Part shown: piece after piece, positions 1 to 8,889 of the stretch
How positions within the stretch are numbered: position 1 is the stretch's first letter
How the letters are laid out: the number at the start of each line of letters is the position of its first letter
Source: BOG-1184 sp964651515
Lineage (GTDB): Bacteria; Fibrobacterota; Chitinivibrionia; Chitinivibrionales; Chitinispirillaceae
Assembly (NCBI GenBank): GCA_964651515.1
Contig: CAZYYB010000023.1
Span: 1-34,087, forward strand
Length of the DNA stretch: 34,087 bases
Reading direction: 5' to 3'
Translations under genes and position numbers: made by a program
Notes under the pieces: generated by a model
Seen by the model: the letters and a program-made list of their open reading frames with translations, nothing else
The model's database searches: none
Told to the model about the DNA's origin: nothing

Positions 1-98
1 AAAAATACGAAAGCCGAAGCAAGCTTCGAGGAATTATACCCAAGAGATTAAAAAATAAAAAAATCGATTTATCATTTGAATCAATGAGTTAAGTATGA

Positions 99-120
99 AT
101 TTCGTGCAAATTTCGTGCAA
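99..120. repeat. 11-bp tandem repeat with further TTTCGTG copies
   Basis: The unit ATTTCGTGCAA occurs twice back to back (99-109 and 110-120). The core TTTCGTGAT follows at 131-139 and again at 184-192. The whole 1-223 stretch is much more AT-rich than the rest of the window and has no convincing gene. A short CGAAGC-AA-GCTTCG hairpin near 16-29 may be the end of something upstream. The repeated cores lie just before a possible gcv promoter, so they could be regulator binding sites, but nothing identifies the protein. Confidence 0.5.
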
Positions 121-194
121 TTAGAGGGGTTTTCGTGATCGATATCGCCACTTTTACCCCCAATTAATGATCAAAAACGTGCGTTTCGTGATGG

Positions 195-223
195 TTTTGA
201 AAACAAAAGGATGAAGTTATAAA
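195..223 (+). promoter_or_regulatory. possible sigma-70 promoter of the gcv operon
   Basis: TTTTGA and TATAAA are separated by 17 bases; TTGAAA at 197-202 gives a better -35 but a spacer of only 15. If used, transcription would begin near 230 and leave a leader of about 170 nt before gcvH. The -35 match is poor, so this is tentative. Confidence 0.35.
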
Positions 224-265
224 ATGGGAAGCGGGGGATCTTTTTTCATGTGTTTTCTACCTAAT

Positions 266-322
266 GGTGGGGGAACCGATCCCGCCGCCAGCATTTGCAG
301 GTGGAAGCTCGGTTCCCCCACC
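266..322. repeat. long hairpin in the gcvH leader
   Basis: A perfect 14-bp inverted repeat (GGTGGGGGAACCGA at 266-279 and its complement at 309-322) encloses a second, smaller stem (CCGCC with GGTGG). No T-run follows on either side, so it does not look like an intrinsic terminator. It could be a palindromic dispersed element or a regulatory structure in the leader. I did not find a glycine riboswitch core here. Confidence 0.6.
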
Positions 323-403
323 AAAGGCCCTTATCCGTTTCAAATTTCTTATCCTTCTTACGATGATTTATTTTCCAATCCTTACAAAACAAGGAGGAGA
401 GCC

Positions 404-790
404 ATGGCAACACCTACCGACCGCCGCTATTCCAAGACCCACGAATGGATCAAACTCGAGGGAACCTTCGCCATTGTCGGCATCACCGCACACGCACAGG
501 AAGCCCTCGGCGACATCACCTTCGTCGAACTGCCGAAGATCGGCGTCAACGTGAAGAAGGACGGCGCCTGCGGGGTCATCGAATCCGTGAAGGCGGCGAG
601 CGACCTGAACGCTCCCGTTTCCGGCCAGATCGCCGAAGTCAACCGCGCCCTCGAAATCGCGCCCGAGGTCATCAACGCCGACCCCTGGGAGACGGGCTGG
701 ATCGTGAAGCTCGCGAACACGACCGCCGCGGAGATGGCGTCGCTCATGGATGCCGGGGCCTACGATCTCTTCGTGGAGAGCGAGCAATGA
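404..790 (+). CDS. gcvH: glycine cleavage system H protein
   Basis: This 128-residue protein is the lipoyl carrier that shuttles the aminomethyl group between the P, T and L proteins of the glycine cleavage system. The diagnostic motif is ESVKAASD, whose Lys63 is the lipoylation site; the N-terminal KTHEWIK and the G-x-T-x-x-A-x-x-x-L-G-D-I segment are also family features. The start at 404 is chosen because AAGGAGGAG lies at 391-399 and because it gives the usual H-protein length; the frame is open further upstream but has no conserved sequence there. The stop overlaps the gcvPA start in an ATGA, implying translational coupling. It is the first gene of a gcvH-gcvPA-gcvPB operon; no gcvT is seen in the window. 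Confidence 0.97.
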   Translation: MATPTDRRYSKTHEWIKLEGTFAIVGITAHAQEALGDITFVELPKIGVNVKKDGACGVIESVKAASDLNAPVSGQIAEVNRALEIAPEVINADPWETGWIVKLANTTAAEMASLMDAGAYDLFVESEQ

Positions 791-2124
791 GCTATATCCC
801 GACCACGGGAAGCGAACGCGCCGCCATGCTCAGGGTCTGCGGCGTCGACTCGATCGAGGAGCTCTTCGCGGACATTCCGAAGCACCTGCGCGCCCGCTCC
901 TTTGCATTGCCGGAGGGGAAATCCGAGCTCGAAATCAGCGACTGGTTCGAAAAAACGGCGGCACGGAACTATTCGCACCTGACGAGTTTCCTCGGGGGCG
1001 GCTTTTACGACCATTTCATCCCGGCGGCCGTCGACGCGCTCGCCTCGCGGAGCGAATTCTACACCGCCTATACCCCCTATCAGCCGGAGACCTCGCAGGG
1101 CACGCTGCAGGCGATCTACGAGTACCAGAGCCAGATCTGCCGCCTGACCGGGTTCGATGTCTCGAACGCCTCGCTTTACGACGGCGGGACCGCCCTGTTC
1201 GAGGCCTGCCAGATGGCGATCCACGCCACGGGTCGGCGCCGGGTCGTGCTCGACGGCGGCATCAACCCGATCTACCGTACGATGATCTACTCCTATACCG
1301 CCAATCTCGCGATCGAGTTCGTCGAGACGCCGGTATCCCACGGCCAGAGCGACCGCGACCGCGTGCTCGAAGCTCTCGACGAGCGGACCGCCGCCGTGAT
1401 CCTCCAGAACCCGAACTTCTTCGGCGTGATCGACGATCATGCCGACATCGTCGGGAAGGCGCACTCGCTGGGGATCATCGCGATCCAGTCGGTCTACCCC
1501 ATCGCGCTGGCGCTGCTCAAGACGCCCGGCGAGCAGGGATTCGACATCGCGACCGGCGAGGGACAGTCGCTCGGCATTCCGCTCTCCTTCGGCGGGCCCT
1601 ACCTCGGGTTCATGGCCGCGACGAAATCGCTCATCCGCAAGATGCCGGGCCGCATCGTCGCGCGCGCCACCGATGCCGCGGGCAGGGAGGGATTTGTCCT
1701 CTCGCTCCAGGCGCGGGAGCAGCACATCCGCCGGGAGAAGGCCACCTCGAACATCTGCACCAACGAGGCGCTCTGCGCGCTGCGGGCGCATATCTACCTC
1801 AGCCTGCTGGGGAGGGAGGGGCTCAAGGCGGCCGCCCGGCTCTGCTGCGACAAGGCACACTACGCGAAGGAGCGGCTCAAGGCGGTGCCCGGCGTCACGG
1901 TCATGGAGTCGTCGCCGACCTTCAACGAATTCACCATCAGGCTGCCGATGGACGCCGGCGAGTGCGCCGGACGCATGATCGAGCTCGGGTTCGCCGCCGG
2001 GTTCCCCCTGGGTCGCTACTACCCGGGCATGGAGAAGTATCTCCTCGTGGCGGTCACCGAGAAACGCACCCGATACGAGATCGGCCGGTTCGCCGAGGCG
2101 CTCGAGGAGGTCCTATGCCGGTAA
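787..2124 (+). CDS. gcvPA: glycine dehydrogenase (decarboxylating) subunit 1
   Basis: This 445-residue protein is the N-terminal half of the split P protein, which decarboxylates glycine and loads the aminomethyl group onto GcvH. It opens with MSYIPTT, has the early segment ARNYSHLTSFLGGGFYDH and the family hallmark YTPYQPETSQGTLQAIYEYQ (about residues 96-115), then LYDGGTALFEA and LSFGGPYLGF. It starts inside the gcvH stop (ATGA) and its last 10 bases overlap gcvPB. The split alpha/beta organisation is typical of many bacteria and archaea, in contrast to the single-chain enzyme of E. coli. The length is normal and no frameshift is seen. Confidence 0.97.
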   Translation: MSYIPTTGSERAAMLRVCGVDSIEELFADIPKHLRARSFALPEGKSELEISDWFEKTAARNYSHLTSFLGGGFYDHFIPAAVDALASRSEFYTAYTPYQPETSQGTLQAIYEYQSQICRLTGFDVSNASLYDGGTALFEACQMAIHATGRRRVVLDGGINPIYRTMIYSYTANLAIEFVETPVSHGQSDRDRVLEALDERTAAVILQNPNFFGVIDDHADIVGKAHSLGIIAIQSVYPIALALLKTPGEQGFDIATGEGQSLGIPLSFGGPYLGFMAATKSLIRKMPGRIVARATDAAGREGFVLSLQAREQHIRREKATSNICTNEALCALRAHIYLSLLGREGLKAAARLCCDKAHYAKERLKAVPGVTVMESSPTFNEFTIRLPMDAGECAGRMIELGFAAGFPLGRYYPGMEKYLLVAVTEKRTRYEIGRFAEALEEVLCR

Positions 2125-3566
2125 TTTTCGAAAAATCGGTTGCCGGGTGCCGGGGGGTGACGCTCCCCGTGTCCGATGTTCCGGTTCGTCACACGCTGGA
2201 CGATAAATACCGCCGCGCCGAAGACGCGCCGCTTCCCGAGCTTTCGGAGCTCGACGTGGTGCGCCACTTCACCGCCCTGTCGCGGAAGAACTACGGGGTC
2301 GACACGAACTTCTACCCCCTGGGCTCCTGCACCATGAAGTACAACCCGAAGATTACCGAGAAGATCGCCGCGCTGCCGGGATTTTCCACGCTGCATCCGC
2401 TGCTCCCGCAGCTCTCGCGGGGCGGCATGCTGACGCAGGGCGCGCTGGCCGTCATCTACGAGCTCGAACAGGCGCTCTGCGAGATCATGGGCATGGACGC
2501 GTTCACGGCCCACCCGCTTGCCGGGGCGCACGGCGAGCTCACCGGCATGATGGTCATCGCGGCCTACCATCGCGACAAGGGCAACCGCAAGACCGAGATC
2601 CTGATCCCGGACGAAGCGCACGGCACCAATCCGTCGAGCGCCGCGATCGCCGGGTTCACGGTGCGGTCGGTGCCGACCGATCCCGCCACCGGGGTGCTCG
2701 TCCCGGAGACGCTCGAAGGGTATCTCGGCGAGAAGACCGCGGCGATCATGCTGACCAACCCGAACACGCTGGGCCTCTTCAACCCGCATATCGAAAAAAT
2801 CGCGGCCATGGCGCACTGGTACGACGCGCAGCTCTACTACGACGGCGCGAACGCCAACGCGATCCTCGGCAAGTTCCGTCCCGGCGACGCGAACTTCGAT
2901 GTCGTGCACGTCAATTTACATAAGACCTTCGGCACCCCGCACGGCGGCGGCGGTCCGGGGGCGGGGCCGGTGGGCGTCCGGAAGCACCTGGAACCGTTCC
3001 TGCCCATCTCGCGCATCGCCAAGCGGTCGGACAATACCTATGCGCTCGACTACGACTACCCGAAATCCATCGGCTACATCGCGCCCTTTTACGGGAACTT
3101 CGGCATCTGCCTGAGGGCATACGCCTATATCCTCATGCAGGGGAAGACCGGGCTCGCCGAGGTCAGCGAGAATGCGGTGCTCAACGCCAACTACGTCATG
3201 CACTCGCTGAAGGACGACTACGACGTTCCCTACCCGAAGACCTGCATGCACGAGTGCGTGCTGAGCGCGAGGAGGCAGGCCGATAAGGGCGTCCATGCGA
3301 TCGATATCGCCAAGGCGCTGATCGACGAGGGGTTCCACCCGCCGACCGTCTACTTCCCGCTTATTGTCAAGGAGGCGCTGATGATCGAGCCCACCGAGAC
3401 CGAGAGCAAGGGGACGCTCGACGCGTTCATCGCGGCGATGAAGCGGATCGCGGCGCTCACGCGGGACAACCCGGAACAATTCGGCGGCATGCCGCGCTCC
3501 ACGCCGGTCGGGAGGCTCGATGAAACCCGTGCCGCGCGGGAGATGGATGTGTGCTATAAAGGTTGA
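2115..3566 (+). CDS. gcvPB: glycine dehydrogenase (decarboxylating) subunit 2
   Basis: This 483-residue protein is the C-terminal half of the split P protein and carries the pyridoxal phosphate. The cofactor lysine is Lys270 in NLHKTFGTPHGGGGPG, followed by the Gly-rich loop. Other family segments are NFYPLGSCTMKYNP (about residues 70-83), LAGAHGELTG and DEAHGTNPSSA. The start at 2115 overlaps the end of gcvPA by 10 bases, so the two subunits are probably made in equal amounts. It is the last gene of the operon as far as visible; the next gene begins 62 bases on and is unrelated. Confidence 0.97.
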   Translation: MPVIFEKSVAGCRGVTLPVSDVPVRHTLDDKYRRAEDAPLPELSELDVVRHFTALSRKNYGVDTNFYPLGSCTMKYNPKITEKIAALPGFSTLHPLLPQLSRGGMLTQGALAVIYELEQALCEIMGMDAFTAHPLAGAHGELTGMMVIAAYHRDKGNRKTEILIPDEAHGTNPSSAAIAGFTVRSVPTDPATGVLVPETLEGYLGEKTAAIMLTNPNTLGLFNPHIEKIAAMAHWYDAQLYYDGANANAILGKFRPGDANFDVVHVNLHKTFGTPHGGGGPGAGPVGVRKHLEPFLPISRIAKRSDNTYALDYDYPKSIGYIAPFYGNFGICLRAYAYILMQGKTGLAEVSENAVLNANYVMHSLKDDYDVPYPKTCMHECVLSARRQADKGVHAIDIAKALIDEGFHPPTVYFPLIVKEALMIEPTETESKGTLDAFIAAMKRIAALTRDNPEQFGGMPRSTPVGRLDETRAAREMDVCYKG

Positions 3567-3628
3567 AATCGAGGGGGCGATTTATTATACTTCTAATGAG
3601 TAATTATCCCACCACCGGGAGATGTGCC

Positions 3629-4072
3629 ATGAAAATGAAGCGGGTTCTTGTTCTGGTCCTTATGGCGGTCACCGCGCTCTGGGCGGCCGAAGCCAAAAAG
3701 TACGTCAAACCGACCGAAAACAACGTCGGTATTTACAAAGAGAAAACCCACGGGGCGGCCGACCAGCCTCTCTTCACGGTCGGGGCCCAGGATCGTCTCG
3801 TCCTCGTGAAGGTCGAGGGCGATTACGATAAGGTGGCGAATGTGGACGGCGTCACCGGATGGGTCGATAAGCGGCTCATGGTATCGATCGGGTCAAAGAA
3901 CAGTTTCAGCTTCGAAAACGCGGAAGTGCTCGGGTACATCGATAACCCGACCCCGATCTACATCATCGACCAGGACGATCCAAACGCCGAGAAGATCACG
4001 CTCGATCGTTCGTTCAAGGATGCGTTGCGGGATAATGTCGATAAATTGACCCTGGAGCGCGAAGTCAAGTAG
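3629..4072 (+). CDS. exported SH3-like domain protein of unknown role
   Basis: This 147-residue protein begins with a clear signal peptide (MKMKRVLVLVLMAVTALWAAEA, cleavage probably after Ala-Glu-Ala or close by). The mature part has an SH3-like pattern: a first segment around NVGIYKEK, a hydrophobic strand RLVLVKVEGDYDKV and the typical end GVTGWVDKRLMV. The remaining 50 residues are acidic and end in charged helix-like sequence. The start is set at the codon that begins the signal peptide; the frame is open upstream without similarity. It probably binds cell-envelope or wall components, but that is inferred only from the fold. It is followed by a strong terminator, so it ends its transcription unit. 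Confidence 0.7.
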   Translation: MKMKRVLVLVLMAVTALWAAEAKKYVKPTENNVGIYKEKTHGAADQPLFTVGAQDRLVLVKVEGDYDKVANVDGVTGWVDKRLMVSIGSKNSFSFENAEVLGYIDNPTPIYIIDQDDPNAEKITLDRSFKDALRDNVDKLTLEREVK

Positions 4073-4107
4073 AAGCGCGGCGGCGTTTATACGGGGAATG
4101 AGCGGCG

Positions 4108-4138
4108 GGAGAGCGGCGGTTACGCTCTCCTTTTTTTT
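4108..4138 (+). terminator. intrinsic terminator after the SH3-like gene
   Basis: An 8-bp perfect stem (GGAGAGCG with CGCTCTCC) and a 7-nt loop are followed directly by eight Ts. Confidence 0.93.
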
Positions 4139-4165
4139 GCCCGGCTTGCCGGCCGAATCTTACCA

Positions 4166-4195
4166 TTGACCGGGCATGGTGCAAAAAACTATTTT
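4166..4195 (+). promoter_or_regulatory. probable sigma-70 promoter of rpmB
   Basis: TTGACC at 4166-4171 and TATTTT at 4190-4195 are separated by 18 bases, just after the preceding terminator and 43 bases before the rpmB start. Confidence 0.55.
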
Positions 4196-4238
4196 AGTAG
4201 GCTCGCATTGTAATATATACCGATTCTGGAGGGAACCC

Positions 4239-4421
4239 ATGTCAAAAACCTGTGAAGTGTGCGGCAAACACCCGCAATCCGGCAAAACCATCTCGCATGC
4301 GCACAATGTAAATCTTCGCATTTATTATCCGAATTTGAGGACCATCCGTACCGTCATCGACGGAACCTCCCAGCGTGTCAAGTTGTGCATGAAGTGCCTG
4401 AAGGCGATGTCCAAGACCTGA
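4239..4421 (+). CDS. rpmB: 50S ribosomal protein L28
   Basis: This 60-residue basic protein is a component of the large ribosomal subunit. It shows the L28 start SKTCEVCGKHPQSGKTISHAHN, the central RTIRTVIDGTSQRVKLC and the tail CLKAM. Two CxxC pairs (Cys5/Cys8 and Cys51/Cys54) mark the zinc-binding form of L28. The start at 4239 follows TGGAGGGAA by a normal distance. It is monocistronic: its own promoter precedes it and a terminator follows 31 bases after the stop. Confidence 0.96.
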   Translation: MSKTCEVCGKHPQSGKTISHAHNVNLRIYYPNLRTIRTVIDGTSQRVKLCMKCLKAMSKT

Positions 4422-4452
4422 TCGTTTCCGGTACTTTCAGGAGACCGATAGA

Positions 4453-4482
4453 GGGTTCCGCACCGCTGCGGGGCCCTTTTTT
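4453..4482 (+). terminator. intrinsic terminator after rpmB
   Basis: The stem GGGTTCCGCA with TGCGGGGCCC (two G-T pairs) and a 4-nt loop run into six Ts. Confidence 0.88.
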
Positions 4483-4508
4483 ATGGGTACACGGGTACCA
4501 TGCCATGA

Positions 4509-4517
4509 TGGTATAAT
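4509..4517 (+). promoter_or_regulatory. extended -10 promoter of the response regulator gene
   Basis: TGGTATAAT gives a perfect TATAAT with the TGn extension; no good -35 is visible, as is common for this class. A small inverted repeat ACCAT-N6-ATGGT (4498-4513) overlaps it and may be an operator. Confidence 0.6.
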
Positions 4518-4546
4518 GACCGTATCGCCGGAGAGGCGGGAGAGTT

Positions 4547-4912
4547 ATGCCGAAAAAAATTCTTGTTTTGGAAGACGATGGTGCCACCCGGAACCTTCTG
4601 GCCGCACTCCTTGAAAAGGCGGGGTATGCCGTCCAGACCTGCGTGAACGGCAAGGAGGGAATCGAGGTCTTCCGGGCGAGGACCTTCGACCTTGTTATAA
4701 CCGATATGTCCATGCCCGTGATCGGCGGCATGGAAGTGATAAAGCTGGTCCGGCAGGAAAACCCTACGGTGCCGATTATCGCGATGTCGGGAGCCGAACG
4801 GTCGGAGAGTTTATTGAGCATGGCGGACTACTATACGGCCGATGCCACGGTGCATAAGCCGTTCGATGCCTTGCAGATGATCGATGCGGTAAAAAAAGCC
4901 CTGGTAAAGTAG
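4547..4912 (+). CDS. single-domain response regulator (CheY-like receiver)
   Basis: This 121-residue protein is a receiver domain with no output domain. The acidic pair is Asp10/Asp11, the phospho-acceptor is Asp53 in ITDMSMP, the switch Ser is Ser81 in IIAMSGAE and the conserved lysine is Lys104 in HKPF. It probably relays phosphate within a phosphorelay or acts by protein contact. No kinase gene is directly attached; the nearest is the hybrid kinase at 5758, beyond adk. The start follows GGCGGGAGAG. A GGGCGGA/TCCGCCC inverted repeat lies right after the stop. Confidence 0.93.
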   Translation: MPKKILVLEDDGATRNLLAALLEKAGYAVQTCVNGKEGIEVFRARTFDLVITDMSMPVIGGMEVIKLVRQENPTVPIIAMSGAERSESLLSMADYYTADATVHKPFDALQMIDAVKKALVK

Positions 4913-4936
4913 GGGCGGAACGTTGCCGCTCCGCCC
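4913..4936. terminator. inverted repeat between convergent genes
   Basis: GGGCGGA and TCCGCCC enclose a 10-nt loop just after the response regulator stop and before the end of adk. There is no T-run on either strand, so a terminator role is only suggested by position. Confidence 0.4.
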
Positions 4937-4969
4937 TTCGTCATACGCGGAACCTGTTACTCGTGGACG

Positions 4970-5545
4970 TTATTTGACAAAGAGCGTCCGGATTCTTGCA
5001 AACACCTCCTCGATAGTCCCGGTTCCCTCAATATCCCTCACGAGCCCGAGCGGCCGATAAAAGGTCAGACAGGGTTCGCTCTGGGATTTATACGTGGTGA
5101 TCCGGTTCCGGATGACCTGCGGATCCGCATCGTCGGCCCGCCCTTCGATCGTGGCCCGTTTGAGAAGGCGCTTCGTTATTTCGTCGTCGGCAATGGCGAT
5201 GTTGACCACATGGTCGAGCCGGATGCCGAGCGCCGAAAGGATGCGGTCGAGCGCTTCGGCCTGCGGAAGACTCCGGGGAAAGCCGTCGAGCAGGAAGCCG
5301 TTTTTCACGTCGTCTCGGGAGAGGCGTTCCTTAACCATGGCGATCGTGACATCGTCCGGGACCAGCATTCCCTTATCCGTATACGACCGGGCGGTGATGC
5401 CGAGCTCGGTGTTGTTCTTGATGTGATACCGGAACATGTCGCCGGTTGAGATGTGCGGGACCGCGAGCAGGTCGCGGAGTTTTGCGGCCTGGGTCCCCTT
5501 ACCCGCTCCGGGAGGACCGAACAGCACAACATTATTGCCAGACAT
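4970..5545 (-). CDS. adk: adenylate kinase
   Basis: This 191-residue enzyme interconverts ATP + AMP and 2 ADP in the cytosol. The P-loop GPPGAGKGT lies at residues 10-18, followed by STGDMFRYHI, the AMP site GFPRSLPQA and the lid start KRATIEGRADD. The lid is the short form and lacks the four zinc ligands. The start at 5545 is chosen because the upstream open frame has no conserved sequence and the P-loop then sits at its normal distance; GAAAGGA precedes it. It is transcribed away from the hybrid kinase and stands alone. Confidence 0.96.
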   Translation of the reverse strand: MSGNNVVLFGPPGAGKGTQAAKLRDLLAVPHISTGDMFRYHIKNNTELGITARSYTDKGMLVPDDVTIAMVKERLSRDDVKNGFLLDGFPRSLPQAEALDRILSALGIRLDHVVNIAIADDEITKRLLKRATIEGRADDADPQVIRNRITTYKSQSEPCLTFYRPLGLVRDIEGTGTIEEVFARIRTLFVK

Positions 5546-5690
5546 GAGTGTCCTTTCGTTTGAGGATTGCAAAGGGTATCTATAGCGATCACGGCAAGGT
5601 GACCCGCCGAAGCAAGCCATGAAGTCCGATAAAAAATGGTTCCAACAGGATTGGGATGAGCGTCAGAATATACATTTCTTCATCGGCGAA

Positions 5691-5719
5691 TTACCCCACC
5701 TTTGTACCCTGGTTATAAA
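5691..5719 (+). promoter_or_regulatory. possible sigma-70 promoter of the hybrid kinase
   Basis: TTACCC and TATAAA are separated by 17 bases and lie 39 bases before the chosen start. Confidence 0.45.
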
Positions 5720-5757
5720 ATGAAGGTCGGTTGAACGGAAGCGGCGAGGGCGGTACC

Positions 5758-8700
5758 ATGACTCAAAGGCCGTCCCGGGAACCCCGGGCAAATGTGTTCG
5801 CTCACCTGGAGGCGGGCATTATTCTCTGTGGCCCCGATGGTGCCATTATCGGGGCTAATCCGGTCGCGTGTGCCTTTTTAGGGTGCCGGGAAGATTTCCT
5901 GCTTGGCAACTATATTGCCGGCATGAAGGCGCAGATCGTTTCGCGGGACGGTATGCCGATACTGCAGGACGACCTGCCGGCAAATCGCGCCATCAGGACG
6001 AAAAAAAAGCAGCCCGGAATGGTCATGGGTATCCATGGACCTGCCGATAAGGCCATCAGGTGGACGATCGTCTCCGCCGCGCCGGTCTTTTGCGAAGGCG
6101 GCGACATCGACCATGTCGTCGTCTCCTTCATGGATCTCTCATCCGTCCCGGATTATCTTCCCGACCCGGGTGCCACGGAGCTTGCGCTGCGAAATCTCGT
6201 CGAATTCAACCGGGAGATCATTTCCGGCGCCGGGGAGGGGGTCGTCGTTTTCGACAAGAATTTCCATTACATGGTATGGAACCGATTCATGGAAAAACTG
6301 ACCGACCGGAGCTCCTCGTCGGTCCTTGGAAAAACCGCCACCGAAATCTTCCCGCACATCAAGGAGCGGGGAATCGATACGTTATTCCTTCGGGCACTTA
6401 AGGGGGAAACCGTGGAATTGCCGGCGCATCCCTGTACCAATCCCCGCACCGGGAAGACCAGCTGGATGGCGGGCACCTACGCACCGCACCGGGACTCTTC
6501 GGGCGACATCATCGGCGTTGTCGGCCTCCTGCGCGATATTACCGGACAGAAAGAGGCCGAAGATGTGGCGCGCAAGGCGGAGGAACGCTACAATGCCCTG
6601 TGGGAGAGTACTTTCGATCTGCTGTTTGTTCTCGATGAACGAGGGAATTTCCTCGATGCGAACCGGTCGTGCCACGATCTGACGGGGTTCGGCAAGGGCG
6701 AACTGATCGGGAACAATCTCGATATGGTGCTTGATGCGCCCTCTCTCGCGGCCGCTCTCGGGAGAATCCGGGCGATCCTGGCTGAGGGTGAACGGTCGCG
6801 GATCTCCGAGTTCCGGGTACGCGGCAGGCACGATCAGATAATCCATGTGGAAATTTCTTCCTCGCCCATTATCCGCGATGGAAAACCTTTCGCCCTGCAG
6901 GTGGTGGCACGGGATCTTACCGCACGGAAAAATGCCGAAAAATGTCTGCGCGAGAGTGAAACGAGGTTCCGGTCGCTGGTTGACAGCTCATTCGATTTTG
7001 TCTATGTTCACGATTTTGGGGGCAGGTGTCTCGACGCCAACAAGGCCTGCTTTGAAGTCACCGGCTACGCGCAGGACGACTTTGCCAAACTCGACCTTGC
7101 ATCGATCCTCCATCCCGAAAGTCTCACCGTTGCCTTAGCGCTGCTCGAGGAGCTCCTGAAGAGCGGCCATCAGGACCGGCTCACCGAATACCGCATCCGC
7201 TGCAAAGACGGCTCCTGGCTCGACCTCGAAACCTCGTCCTCCCTCCTCTATCGCGACGGCAAGCCCTGGGCGGTCCAGGGGGTCGGCAGGGACATCACGC
7301 CGCGGAAGCGCTTCGAGGAGGAGATTCGCCGGAGCGAAGAACGATTCCGGACCATCTTCGAACAGGCGCGGCTGGGCATGGTGATGACGGACAAGGAGTA
7401 CCGCTTCGTCAGGGTAAATGAAGCGCTGTGCTCGATGCTCGGCTATTCCCGGGAGGAACTCCTGGGAAAAAACTACCTGGATATAACCCTCCCGGGCCAC
7501 ACCGGGGGCGATCTGGACAATATCCATAAGCTCGAGCGCGGGGAATTGCAAATGTATCGGACCAGAAAGCCCTATGTGCACAAGGACGGTCACGTGGTAT
7601 GGGGGGATCTGGCCGTTTCCATCGTCTACGGCGGCCGGGGTACGCCGCTGTTCGGCCTGGCGATGATCGAGGATGTCACGGCGCGCAAAAAAACCGAAGA
7701 AGACCTCTCCCGCATCGAAAAAATCGAATCGCTCAAGGTCCTTGCCGGCGGCATTGCCCACGATTTCAATAATCTCCTCTGCGGCGTGTTCGGCTATCTT
7801 GACCTTGCGCGCGAAACGCTCGAACCGGGGTGCGAGGCGCTCACCTATCTCGATAAGGCGTTCTCCTCCTTCGATCGGGCGAAATCCCTCGCCCGCCAGA
7901 TGCTGACCTTTGCCAAGGGCGGCGCGCCGATCAAGAAGACGCTCTCCCTGGCGCCTATCATCCGCGACAGCTGCGGCCTCGCCCTCAGCGGTGCAAAGGT
8001 GAAAGCCACGCTCGCCATCGACGAAAGCCTTCGAAATATCGAGGGGGATGAGCACCAGTTGTCGCAGGTCTTTTCGAATATCGTCATCAATGCCGTGCAG
8101 GCCATGCCGGACGGCGGTCGCCTCAGTATTGCGGCCCGCAACCGTTCACTCGTCGCCGATCAGGTCGGAAGGCTTCCCGAAGGATCCTACGTTACGGTAG
8201 CGGTCACCGACGAAGGCGTCGGAATCCCCGAGAAAATCATCTCCCGGATTTTCGACCCCTTCTTTACCACCAAGAATCAGGGGTCGGGCCTCGGGCTCGC
8301 CACGAGTTTTTCGATCGTCGAAAGGCACGGCGGCCACATCGAGGCGGACTCGAAGCCGGGCGAAGGCTCGACCTTCACCATCTTCCTGCCGTCGACGGAT
8401 CGCCTCGCCGTCGAGCAGGAGGATGAGACCGGTACGGCGGCCGATCTGCGCGGAAGCGGTCGCATTCTCATCATGGACGACGAGTGCACGGTACGGGATA
8501 TCGCCCGCGACATTCTGGTCGCCGCCGGGTACGAGGTTCTGGTGACGGCGGAAGGGTCCGAAGCGGTTGCCCGTTACCGGGAAGCATGGGATGCCGGGGC
8601 GCCGTTCGATGCGGTCATCCTCGATCTCACCGTCCCCGGCGGCATGGGGGGCGAAAAAGNNNNNNNNNNAAAGCCATGGCCGCGCTGCTGGAGATCGACC

Positions 8701-8882
8701 CGGCGGTAATCGGAATAGTGTCAAGCGGCTACTCCGATAACCCGGTTGTGTCCGATTTCGCCGCGTACGGTTTCACGGCCATAGCGCCGAAGCCCTACCG
8801 CAGCCGGGATCTGCTGAAAACGGTAAAAGCGGTCGCTTCGAGGAAAAGAGCGACCGGAAAGACCGGTCCGTCCGCGCCGTAA
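5758..8882 (+). CDS. PAS-rich hybrid histidine kinase with C-terminal receiver
   Basis: A cytosolic sensor kinase with no membrane segment. About five PAS-like domains run in order at roughly 5790-6150, 6190-6550, 6580-6940, 6960-7300 and 7330-7680. The H-box GGIAHDFNNLL has phospho-acceptor His668. An ATPase domain follows (NIVINAVQAMPDGG, DEGVGIPE, GSGLGLAT) and then a receiver domain (acceptor about Asp956 in VILDLTVPGG). Ten Ns at 8660-8669 interrupt the receiver. The four bases AAAG occur on both sides of the gap; joining the ends over them removes 14 bases and gives one frame of 1036 residues reading GGEKAMAALLEIDP, the expected receiver sequence. The ATG at 5758 is preferred over a TTG at 5731 because GAGGG precedes it. 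The signal sensed is unknown. Confidence 0.88.
8660..8669. other. scaffold gap (10 Ns)
   Basis: A run of exactly ten N, the usual placeholder for a scaffolder join. The flanking ends share AAAG, so the real gap may be zero or negative. Confidence 0.98.
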
Positions 8883-8889
8883 AGGGTAC

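Noticed and set aside
750..2114. A long open frame through gcvPA that is continuous with gcvPB
   Set aside because: Its translation is Arg, Ala and Pro-rich shadow sequence of gcvPA; the true gcvPB begins at 2115.
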